Part shown: in pieces, positions 22,275 to 32,506 of the stretch | Layout of the letters: every line of letters begins with the position of its first letter | Position numbering within the stretch: position 1 is the stretch's first letter | Assembly: GCA_003988855.1 (NCBI GenBank) | Contig: QYAI01000001.1 | Coordinates: 434,001 to 498,000 of the forward strand | Direction: 5' to 3' | Length of the DNA stretch: 64,000 nt | Source: Arachnopeziza araneosa | Lineage: Eukaryota; Ascomycota; Leotiomycetes; Helotiales; Arachnopezizaceae | Program-made: the position numbers and the translations under genes | The notes under the pieces: generated by a model | Told to the model about the DNA's origin: nothing | What the model saw: only the letters and a program-made list of their open reading frames with translations | Databases searched by the model: none

Positions 22275-25200
22275 ATGTATGTTCTGCCCGCTCGCTCGTT
22301 GCCTTAGTGCTGCTGCTCTTCACTCCAGATTATGCCAGTCCTCTCCTTCAAACCCCGCTGATCAATGTGGGACCCTCTAGGAAGTTTGGCAAGCAGATTC
22401 AGAAACGGCAACTCGAGGTTCCTGAGTATGCGGCGAGCTTTGTCAACTACAAGGCCTTGAAAAAGGTGCGTTGGTCGTACAGCTGTCCTCGCCTCTCTCC
22501 CTTCCTCACGGGAAAAAAGCAATAAGCTTGGACTTGTCTTCATGCCCTCTGAGCCAACAGTCTTTGCATGAGCGCTAATACTGTGTTGGCAGCTCATCAA
22601 GAAGCTCTCTGCGACGCCCACGCTCCTCGCCCAAAACGATCTTCACCGCCAGACAGGCATTGTAGACTCCCAAGCTGCCTTGCAAGCAAACAAGGCCACT
22701 TTCTTCTTCCAACTGGTAGGCTAATTATGTGACAAGTCACGCTCGATGCTATGCTAACAAGTGAACAGGAACGAGAGCTCGAGAAGGTTAATGCTTTCTA
22801 TTTGCAAAAAGAAGCCGAGGTATCATCATTGCTTACCCCCTTTCTACGGCTCGATTCTGTTGACACAGAGTAGCTCAAGATTCGACTCAAAACCCTCCTG
22901 GACAAGAAAAAAGTCTTGCAGTCTCGAAGTCAAAACACTTCTAGGCGCTCCGCCAAGTTCACGACTTTAGAAGAAGGCTTTCAACAGTTTGGCAACGATC
23001 TTAACAAGCTCCAGCAGTTCGTTGAGATCAATGGCACTGCCTTCTCCAAAATATTGAAGAAATGGGACAAGTCGTCAAAATCAAAAACCAAGGAGCTCTA
23101 CCTTTCTCGTGCCGTCGAAGTCCAGCCATTCTTCAATGCTACCGTCATCAGCGAGTTGTCGGATCAAGCAACCACCAGTCTGCAGGAACTCGGCGCTTGG
23201 TCCGAAGGAGATAATGTCAGCTTTGAGAGAAACCCAGAGCACATTGTCAGTAGTCAGCATCTCCTAGGAACAGATGAAGGGGATGCGGACACATTACTAC
23301 TTGAAGCCGTCATCTCGGGCAATCTCGATTCTCTCAAGGATCTCTTACTCCGCCTCAAGACTGCAGCAGAACTCAGCGACATCAACAATGTGGCTCTCCT
23401 GGAAAGGATAACTCGAACGTTCCTTGCAGCAATCAATGAGGGCCCCGAGCAATCACTGCAGCTGCTTCTTGACACTGGCCTCGTGGATATTCAGTCGGAG
23501 GATGATATCAATGAACGAAATTGTCTTCACCAAGCAACTATCTATGGCAATACTTTTGTGTTGAGTGTTGGGCTCTCCAAAGGAGTTGCAGTTAATCGCA
23601 CAGATGTGTACGGCCGAGTCCCGCTTCACTATGCATGTATGCATGGTCGCCTTGACATGGTAGAATCATTATTGAATGGTAGATACCCGTACATTTATGA
23701 TGGGCTCTGATGAAGTGCTAATATTAGGATATAGCGAGCCAAGGTACTATCGACCTAATCGATCACGATAACTTTACACCTCTGATTCATGCAATCATTC
23801 ACGGACACCTCCAGTGCGCGCAACGGCTACTTGCACGGTCTGCTCGAATAGATCCCATCTCCGATGCTGACCACGTTCCTCTCAACTTAGCTTGTGAGCA
23901 CGGATCTGTGGACATAGTCGAGCTGCTCCTCCAACATGGAGCGAACATACTACCAGATGCCGAAGGCTTATTTCCACAACATCTCGTTGCTCGCTCTGGA
24001 CAAACGCCTCAACTACTACTGCTATTGAAGGATTACGGCGCAGATCTGGATCGGATCGATAAATTATACTCGTGGACTCCGCTCTTCCATGCAGCAAGTG
24101 AAGGCAATGTTCCTTGTATGAAGATTCTATTGGAGGTTGGTGTCAAAACCAACATTCTGGACGAGAAAGATCTTTCAGCAATGTATTATGCAGCATGGGA
24201 GGGCCACCTTGAGTGTATGCGCCTTCTATCATCTATCCACACAAGTACTCCTCGGGACCAAACAACTCCACAGATCCTGAAATCTGCGCAACTCGGACCG
24301 GTGATCGGAACCAGTGCTTCGACTCCTATGAATCTTGATGCCGATGCCATCCCAGAACTCGAACTACCACCACCGATAATTCCTCTACGGAGATATGGCC
24401 ATAACTTTCTCGACACAAAGACTTTCGTGCAGATCAGTTTTGAGGAAAATGGCGAGCAGCCTATGACTTTCTTCCATGATAGCAAGTACCCAGCGGCTCG
24501 ACTCACCATCTCCTCAAAGCTGTCAGATTTGATACCTAAAAACATACTCCTTCCTTTCCAAGAAGACACCCGACTAGTCTCTTTCCAAATCGACAATCTG
24601 GACTCTTTTGCTATCGATTTCGATATCTTTCCCACCTATGGTGCTAAAGTTATTGCAAAAACGGTCGCACTGCCGAGCACCTTCCGAGCATTGATGAGCA
24701 GTTCAGGCCGCTGCTGTTTACCACTTTTCGATCCAAGACTAAGAGCTATCGGACAGATTACATTCAATTTTCAAGTGATCAAACCATTCCAAGGGAAACC
24801 CCTGGAAATCACGGACTTTGAGACGTATTGGAAGGCCACAAGCCAGTTCGACCACAGACCGAGTGCCTTTATCACAGGGTCTAGTTTATCAGGAGATTAT
24901 GTGCAGCTGTTTGTCCAACACACGTGTGATGGCGTTCCAGTTCTTTGGCCGAGATGGACAATGAATTATATGGATATTGACTTCCCTGTTAGTCGCTTGA
25001 CATTTGCTCAATTTATCAGCGCCGGGTCTCGGAGTGCGAACAAGGCCGAAGATTTGAAAGCACTCCAAAATAAGCCGCTGAGCAGCATTGCAGAAGTCCA
25101 CCGCATCCTCTCTGAATCAGCAGTGTCCTTAGAACAAGCTTTGGATCTTCTACCGAAGGGCATGCACGTCAATCTACAAATCCTATATCCCTCAGCGGAA

Positions 25201-25779
25201 GAAGAGAAAACATTACGCTTGGGGCCAACAGCCAATGTTAATGTATTTGGAGATGCTATTCTCAACGTAGTTTTTGACCATGCGAGAGCCCTGCGAGAAC
25301 GCTCACCGGATGCCATGAGATCCATCGTGTTCAGTTCCTTCAACCCCACGGTTTGTACCGCCTTGAACTGGAAGCAACCGAATTTCCCTGTCTTTTTGTG
25401 CAACGACCTAGGTCGCGAGGGAGAGATGGCAAGTACTACCTTGATTCAGAGCAGCGGAAGGAGAACCACATCTATCAAAGAGGCCGTGAGAATAGCCCAG
25501 AATAACAATTTTATGGGCCTGATATGTTGTTCTCGTCTCTTGGTAAGTTCTCCTCATCCTATTGCCTATCAAACTCTAACTCTAATCCTACAGGACATGG
25601 TACCAGCCCTCGTCGAAGCAATCAAAGCCCAAGGGCTCGTTCTTGTCACGGACAAATCAGCAGAGCCACAGCTTGACACAGGAATCTTGAGTGATCCTTT
25701 CCCGAGACTGCCTGAAGGTATCGATGGTGTCTTGAAGGAGAATGGTGTTTTGAGGTTCAATGAGAGTATTGATATGTGA
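22275..25779 (+). CDS. PHO81: SPX-ankyrin-GDPD-like phosphate sensor, PHO81/NUC-2
   Basis: CDK inhibitor of the phosphate-starvation pathway (yeast Pho81, Neurospora NUC-2). Exons: 22275-22276, 22381-22465, 22593-22715, 22769-22819, 22874-23678, 23735-25542 and 25594-25779 (3060 nt, 1019 aa). The start codon is split: AT at 22275-22276 joined to G at 22381, giving MKFGKQIQKRQ, the SPX N-terminus. SPX continues to about residue 180 (PEYAASFVNYKALKKLIKKL; FQQFGNDLNKLQQFVEINGTAF). Ankyrin repeats span about 280-520 (GRVPLHYACMHGRLDMVESL; VPLNLACEHGSVDIVELLL), and a degenerate glycerophosphodiesterase-like region forms the C-terminus. The last intron (51 nt) is stop-free and in frame. Confidence 0.93.
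22277..22380 (+). other. Intron splitting the PHO81 start codon (AT^G)
   Basis: 104 nt, donor GTATGT, acceptor CTCTAG. It separates AT from the G of ATG. No in-frame ATG exists in the unspliced leader that would yield the SPX N-terminus, so translation of full-length protein would depend on this splice. Confidence 0.75.
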
Positions 25780-26336
25780 GGTGGAAGGGATTTATGGCTG
25801 GAGTATAAAAAAGCGCATGCTGAATACCATCCTGCGAATAGAGAATGGCGCCTGCTGCGTCAATGATTAATGAAAATGTTACTCAGTGATTGAGTTTCAA
25901 ATTTTGGCTCGACAGGGAAGGAACGGAATTGCAGGCTTGTGAGCTAGAATCCCATGATGGAATATCTAAAATCGAAATTGTGATGAGGGATAGCATATAA
26001 GGGCAGGCGACATTGGAGACTATGGATTTAAGAAATTACGAAATGAGGAGGGAGATGCTCGCTTAATAAATGGAGGTCAATACTTGTGGTTAGCTTGATC
26101 ATAACTTTCAAAAAAATCCGAGCTAAGCTATTCACGAATTGACAAAACCGATGGTATAAAGTCTACTAACGTCTTGTTTTGGTTTACGCATGCAGCTAAC
26201 GTTCTAAGCTCAAATGTCCCTCCTACATTTTACCTATCCTCATCTAAGGAGTAACCTTACTCATGCTGATCAATCGTTTGACACCAACCTAAAATATCAT
26301 ATTAGCAATCGTTACTTCATTTATTACACAGAGGGG
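25780..26336. other. Convergent intergenic region, PHO81 / SEC31
   Basis: 557 bp between two stop codons, AT-rich, presumably the two 3' UTRs. No gene or repeat seen. Confidence 0.5.
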
Positions 26337-29300
26337 TCAATGAATGAGACCGACCATCCAGTTGCCACACTCATCAAGCTTCTCCCTCTGAATATCGACC
26401 TGTAACCTCGCAGCAGCATCATAATTTTTCGCGGCCAAAGCCTGCGCAAGCTCGTCCAGTCGTTGGATTGTATCTGGCTTGATGAGCTCTTCGTTATTTA
26501 GATGATCAAAGAGGATGCTGAGTCGCTTTTGGGTATCTTTAACTTGAGGGGAGAAGGAAGGTGGGGCTTTGGAGGCTACACGTTGCATATCGCTGCTGAA
26601 TATTTCGACTAAGCTTTGTGCGCTGGCTGGGATATGAGAACGGTCTCCGGTGGGATGTTTGGCTCGAGCAGGAAGTGGAGCAGCAACGGTTTGTGGGACT
26701 GCACGAGGAGGTCCTGTTGGTGGTCGGGAGCTTGGCGGTGGACCTTGAGAGGCTGGAGGTGGACCTTGGTTCTGAAATTGAACGGGTGGCTGTGCATGCT
26801 CATACGGAGATTGGGACGGCGCATATGGATTAGCAGGTGGTGGTGGTCTGTTCCCAACTTGAGGGGGAGGAGCGATTTGACCTTGAGGAGTAGGTGGCTG
26901 GGAGTACTGCTGCGCTGATGGAGCAGGAGCGTATCTATTTGATGGAGGTGGTCCTGCTGGTGGCGCATTGTATGGAGATTGGCCACGAGGTATTGTTGGA
27001 ATCGTTGGGTGTCCAAATTGTTGCACTGGGGAAGCTTGTGGTGGAGCATATTGATTTGCAGCGGAAGATGGTCGTTGTTGGAAAGATTGAGGTCCACTCG
27101 TCAGTGGTGAAGATATGCGAGGTGGAGCAGGGCCTTTGGGTGGTGGCGGCGGTGGTGTAGGTGTTGCTCTTGCGCCATACGGTCCTGTTGGTGGTGGCAT
27201 AGAAAGGTTTGGTTGATTTTGGAATGGTAAAGTGATGGGAGCGACTGGAGTGCCGCTCCTCGGAGCTGGCCGAGGCTTCGTTACCATTGGAGTGTCGTTC
27301 CACTGACCAACATCCTTAGCTCTAGGAGGGGGTGCAGAAGGCGTGGTATTTCTTGGTGGTGGTGCAGTAAAAGTAGATGGTGGTCCGTAGCCCGAGTTTA
27401 AGGAGTTATATCCCGCTTGCTGTGGCGGTTGGTATCCCTGAGGAGTGTAAGAAGCGTTGACAGGAGCATAAGGACTTGATACTGGAGCATTGGGAGGAGC
27501 ATAGGTGTTTGGGGCAGGGATTGCCGGAGTGGTGCTTAGGGGTTGGTAGCCCACTGGTCGAGATGGCGCCCGTATAGATGAAGGTTGTTGTTGGGCAGGC
27601 TTCGCTGCAGGTGCAACCTTTCTAGAGGCAAGTCTCACCCGGTTACGGGCCACTTCAGCTGCAGGGTAATTTGTTGGAAGAAGATCGAGGTATTTCTCAG
27701 CAATTTCCAAATGGCCATGAGCAGCAACAATGTCAGCATACTCAGTATACTTGTCATATAGAGGGGCAAGCTTCCAGCCTGAAGACAAGTTTTTCTCTGT
27801 GTCATCAAATTTAGTGACATCGCGGAACACGGTAACCTTCTCGATGAAATTCTGTAGTGATCGAGCATGCACGGAGAACGAAGAGTCTCCACTAAAGTCT
27901 TGGATTCTAGCATTTTCGGACTGCTGAAGTTCGGAAATCCAGATTGCGATAACTCTTTCAAGTTTTGATCCTACAAGGTAACAGAAGGACGCATCTTTGA
28001 GCGATCCCGACTCTGCAATTCGATCTCCCAAAGCCACGCACAAGTCCGGAAAATCGTTTGGATCAGCAAAGGTGCACAGAGTTGCCATCGCCTCCTTCCA
28101 GTTTGATAAGTCGGCATTATAGACAACGTCCCACAAATTTTTGCCAATTACTGACGTTAGTAATCTCAGATAATTTGGCCCGTCGCTCTCGCGTGATAAG
28201 TATGTCGACTGGGCTTTCTCAAGTAAGTCTTTCCCGCCACAATTCGCAATGATAAGAGCATCTGCAATACGATCTTCCTTGAGACAAATATTCATTGCCT
28301 TTTCGAATTGACCAAGCATCAGTGCCGTTGTGATCTGTTTCTCCGAGGTAGAATCCGAGTCCGAAAATAGACTAAAGGGGCTATCAGTTTTGGCGTCCTT
28401 TGTAGCTGCTAGATTTGACAAGAAGTCGTCTCCATCAGCGCCATCAGCAAATAGAGTCGAGAGTCGACTGTTCTTGGTTGTCGTTTCATCTCCTTTCGTT
28501 TCATCTCGGTCGATGCTTGCCACACCATTGGTGACCTCTTCAGTCTCCGAGAATCCCAAGTATTCAGTGACTTGTCTTCGAGGATTCTCAGCAATCAAAG
28601 TCTCGATCACCCTCCAATCAGCTTTCTCGTCATCGGTCTTCGCTTGTGAAATATGAGTTTCGCAGATGCTGTGGATATCACCCGCTTGAAGAGCCTTCTC
28701 AAAAGCCTCGGTCGCAGAGCCCACATCACTGTCAACAGAATATTGGAAAATCTGGACCTTTGACGACCGATGCTGACCCGCAGCAGCTGGTAATAAGCCA
28801 AAGCTTACGACTTTCCCACCAAATCCAAAAGAAACACCTGCTGGTCGCTCAAGCCACTTGGGGGCTTTCTTCAAGGAAAATGATGCTCCTTGGGGTTGAG
28901 TTTGTGCTTTAGTGAAGAAATCTTCACCATCGACGGGCCCTTGTACCTGGGTTTGTGTGGCGGTGGGGTTTGTGTTCTGGAGGGTCTGGATAGATATTTT
29001 ACCATCGAAGGAGGCAGTAGCAGACAGGGAAGGATTGTGAGGATTAAATCTAGTCTGGAATGTCCAATTCGTGACCTCGGGGAATTCGCCCAGATGCTCT
29101 CCAGTTTGGGGATTCCAAAGCAGAGTTCTATTGTCCTTTCCGCAGGACAATAACAGATCACTGTCTTGTTGACACCATGAGAGTGAAAGTATTCCCTGAT
29201 CATGCCCCTGGAGGATCCTCTCTGGCGCATTCGAGTTTCGCAGATCCCAGAGGAGAATTACAGGACTTGAATCGTCAGGGGTAGCTGTCAGGAGCTTGGT

Positions 29301-30023
29301 AGCATTATTTGGGTCCCATGCGATAGCTCCCACAGCCTTTCGATTATTGTTCAGAGTAAGGGACGCTTTTTTGGTTTTTAAATCCCACACTGTCACGAAG
29401 CCACCACTTCCTCCAGTCGCAAGAATATGAGGAACTTTCCGATTCCACGCTACGCATTCTAAATCATCCGATCGTGCTGCAGCCGTACCTAACCTGAATG
29501 GGTTTGAAATATCGTTAATATCATAAATGAAAAGCTCTCCTTTTGCGCCAGCCGTTGCCAGAATCTGTGGTCTTAAGGGATTAAACTGAAGTGATTTTAT
29601 AGCTCCGGTATGTTTTGTTGTCCGTGACATAAATGCATCGTCGGCCCCGTTTATAAGCTTCTCAGCATCCCATAAGTCCAGGGACCCATTTTCGAGAGCG
29701 CCAGCAATGATGCCCCTCGGATGGTCCTCGTTTGCAGGTGCCCATGCAATATCATGGAATCTAGAAGATATCAATTCATAGAACGGTTTAGAAATTCAGG
29801 CTTGATGGGTTTACCTTGAATCCGTACTAATGCTCGCAATGGACTGAAGCTCAATACCTTGTTCCGCATCATCCAAACTCAAGTCCCAGAGCTCCAACTT
29901 GGTCTCATCTGAGAAGTCTGCGTCTACAGCGCCCGCTCTTGTCCCAGTTACCACCAGAGGTATTTCTGATCCGGGTGACCAGGCAAAAGCTGCCGTTCGA
30001 GGTATTTCGCGTAAGCGTACCAT
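26337..30023 (-). CDS. SEC31: COPII outer coat protein SEC31
   Basis: Structural component of the COPII cage that buds vesicles from the ER. Exons 29815-30023 and 26337-29760 (1210 aa); the intron (29761-29814) has a GTAAAC donor, phase 2. The N-terminus MVRLREIPRTAAFAWSPG begins a seven-bladed WD40 propeller (residues about 1-340, with repeats ending LWDL, VWDLKT, LLWDLR, LLWNPQTG). An alpha-solenoid ACE1 region follows (about 370-740, with ALMLGQFEKAMNICLKEDRI), then a long Pro/Gln/Tyr-rich segment (about 760-1090) that binds Sec23/Sar1 and Sec13-type partners, and a C-terminal helical region. Length and order match fungal Sec31. Confidence 0.96.
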
Positions 30024-30337
30024 CTCGTTGACGTTGTAGGTAGGGTTTCGATGGCAGTTGTATTCGAACGATTGAGGATTACCCCTTGCGAATAGACGGG
30101 AAAGTAATGGCAGATTTATGAAGAACAGAAACGCAAGCGCAAAATAAAATGCGCCGTCATCGACGTTGAACAATGGCAAAGGGATTTCAGTGAGCTATGC
30201 CTCGGCGTGGACACATTTCAAGGTCTTCCCCGGAAAACTAGTGTCACGTGAATGGAGGATTTAAAGAAACTGGTAAATGTTTAGGGAATGTTCTAGAGAG
30301 CCTTCAATATCACGAAAATCGTCACAGAACATTCACG
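30024..30337. promoter_or_regulatory. Divergent promoter, SEC31 / RRM gene
   Basis: 314 bp separating the divergent start codons. It contains a CACGTG at 30245. Open minus-strand sequence continues upstream of the SEC31 ATG but has no better start. Confidence 0.5.
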
Positions 30338-30910
30338 ATGACAGATCAAGCTCGTTGGAAAGCTACTGTATATGTTGGGGGACTATCACATATGGTTACT
30401 GCTGCAGATCTTCATGCTGCCTTCTTGCCTTTTGGTGAAATTGCCGATATTTCTCTCCCGTATGTCGAAGCAGTCATAAGCGTTCAGGAATGGAATACTG
30501 AAACATTTTAGGAAAACGGAAGGACCAAACTCAACAGAGCCTCATCGAGGATTTGGTTACGTGGAATTTGAAGATCCAGAAGATACCAAAGATGCAATTG
30601 ACAACATGGACCAGGCTGAAATCTTTGGTAAAGTGATCAAAGTCAATGCTGCAAAGCCTCCTAAGAATGTTAACGAAGGATTGGGAAGCAAGACTGCATT
30701 ATGGGAGCAGGTAAGTCGAAAAGCCCCTTCGGATTCTCTCATACAAACTCAATACTAATGGGGACTCAGGAGGGCTGGCTTGCAGAAAATGCTGTAAGTG
30801 AGGAAGACAAGCTAGCTGCAGAGAGAGCAATATCAGGCCCAGATGACAGGCCCGATGATCCCATGCAAGGTTTGGAAGGCTTGGATGTTGCTGGACCGAA
30901 ACCCGCGTGA
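30338..30910 (+). CDS. RRM protein, cyclophilin E RRM-like
   Basis: Small RNA-binding protein. Exons 30338-30459, 30512-30710 and 30770-30910 (462 nt, 153 aa). One RRM spans residues 8-85: RNP2 is TVYVGGL, RNP1 is RGFGYVEF, and the segment after beta 4 reads GKVIKVNAAKPP. This RRM resembles that of cyclophilin E (PPIE), but there is no isomerase domain in or after the gene; fungal stand-alone versions are known. The C-terminal 50 residues are acidic and end with GLDVAGPKPA. A spliceosome-linked role is inferred from the PPIE resemblance only. Confidence 0.8.
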
Positions 30911-31199
30911 ATGGATCTGAGAAACTGGGTTATGATGTATCAAAGATGCTTGTATTGGTTGCATTCTATTGGCGTTAGAGGGATAGTAGTCTGAATGGAG
31001 TTCGTTGGAGTTTTTGAAAACTGTAAGGTCACATTTAAGATGATCGCCGTAGCTTCCAATACGTCGAAACGGGCTATTTGATATCAACCACCGAAGCTCT
31101 ACTTTGTACAGGTCCTCCATGTCAATGCTTCTGTCGCTACAATCTCGATACCGTATCCCTCAACTCTGATTCACCCTACCCGAAAAGTCTGTATCAAAT

Positions 31200-31662
31200 C
31201 TAGTCTTGCCTATTTTGACGACTAAGGCGCATTTGTTTATCCACTATGAGTTTTCGGACCAACGAGTATCCAGCGAAGCCGACAGCAACGCCAACAACGA
31301 TACCTAATTGCATCAGTATAACAGTACATTCCCTTATTAGAAGCTCCTCACCCAAAGGTATCAACTCAGGTGGAATCTTTCGGAATTGGCGTAGCCGTTG
31401 TGAGATGGTATGAGCTGTAACGCATTCAAGTTAGTTACTGCTGCCTGTGATGGCATCATACTGTGCCAATTACAGCATAGGTTGACAAGCCATGCTATTT
31501 TGATATCATAGACCATTGTCGTACGTACCGGATTGTTCCTCCTTCTGTAGATGAAGCTTGTCAGTACACCCAATCAAAGGTCTCTCGTAGGACAAAACAT
31601 ACCGGAACAGCCATCATCCGCTTTGTAGGTTGGAACATCTTGAGAGAGGTGGTTGCGTACAT
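31200..31662 (-). CDS. B12D/NDUFA4-like small mitochondrial protein
   Basis: Four exons: 31603-31662, 31529-31544 (16 nt), 31352-31414 and 31200-31303 (243 nt, 80 aa). The protein starts MYATTSLKMFQPTKRMMAVP (presequence-like), then HTISQRLRQFRKIPPELIPL and one membrane segment, GIVVGVAVGFAGYSLVRKL, with a basic tail (RLSRQNRQD). The IPL-hydrophobic-RKL layout is that of the B12D/MLRQ (NDUFA4) family, whose animal member is a complex IV subunit. The short ORF is supported only after splicing, so the call depends on the intron model; all exons join in phase. It lies head-to-head with COX12. Confidence 0.6.
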
Positions 31663-31880
31663 TGTGGACCTAATTTACCTGCCAATTGCAAGAAACTTGG
31701 TTCGTTGTTGTTTAAAGCTCGAGAGGTACTAATCGTATGAGGTTTTGAATCGCGCTTAGTCATCCTAAAAGCTAGCTCCCCAGAGCCGAACCTCCAACCT
31801 CAATCAGATCCGTCTTTCTCCAATTGTTCCCTCCACAGTAGGCATAACACACTCCACTCCTCAAGATTACAATTGCCAAG
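31663..31880. promoter_or_regulatory. Shared divergent promoter, NDUFA4-like / COX12
   Basis: 218 bp between the two start codons, so both genes must be driven from the same short region. No motif is clear enough to name. Confidence 0.55.
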
Positions 31881-32355
31881 ATGTCTGACAGCGACGAACG
31901 TGAAACCAAACCCTTCAAGTTTGTGACCGGTAAGCTCCAAGATGCTGAGTACAAGAAAGTGGTCTGATGCTAATCCGACACAGCTGGTACTTACCCTCCA
32001 AACTCCCGATTTCAATCAATTGACACTTGAACTCCCAGGCTTTGATGCCCGCTTCCCGAACCAAAACCAAACCAAGCATTGCTGGCAAAACTATGTCGAC
32101 TATCACAAGTGCATCTTAGCCAAAGGAGAGGACTTTGCACCTTGCCGTCAAGTACAAGATCCAAAAATACTTTTATCGAACCCATTTAACGAGATACATA
32201 GTTCTTCCTTGCATACCGATCGTTGTGCCCAAGCGCTTGGTGCGAGAGATGGGATGAGCAACGCGGTCAGTACCTGTATATGAACTGTGTTGAAGGTTTT
32301 GGCTCACAATCTGCTTCTAGAGAAAGGAACATTCCCCACGCGTCTCGACCAGTAA
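31881..32355 (+). CDS. COX12: Cytochrome c oxidase subunit VIb (COX12)
   Basis: Intermembrane-space subunit of complex IV. Proposed exons: 31881-31929, 31984-31986, 32039-32151, 32202-32265 and 32321-32355 (264 nt, 87 aa). The product reads MSDSDERETKPFKFVTAGFD, ARFPNQNQTKHCWQNYVDYH, KCILAKGEDFAPC, RQFFLAYRSLCPSAWCERWD and EQREKGTFPTRLDQ. The twin Cys motifs CX9C (HCWQNYVDYHKC) and CX10C (CRQFFLAYRSLC) are intact, as in the family. The second exon is only 3 nt. Skipping it would give VTGFDARF, also in frame, with one residue fewer. Confidence 0.9.
31984..31986 (+). other. Candidate 3-nt micro-exon (CTG) in COX12
   Basis: CTG flanked by two introns of 54 and 52 nt. The upstream intron has GTAAGC, a GCTAAT branch and ACACAG; the downstream one has GTACTT and CCCAG. 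Including it completes Ala and Gly codons, giving TAGFDARF. Confidence 0.6.
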
Positions 32356-32506
32356 ACTGTTTAAGCATATTCTGAGCATAGAATGGGCAGTAGGAAGGGG
32401 ACCTGAGTCAATAGGCTATGTATCATACGAAGTCTTCAGCTCAATTGATTCAAGAACTTCAATACGGTCTCGTGCATTATATGAAATTCTACTGCCATAT
32501 TCTTGA

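Noticed and set aside
26616..27303. Several frames of 70-160 codons overlapping the Pro-rich part of SEC31
   Set aside because: They are shadows of the strongly biased coding sequence of SEC31.
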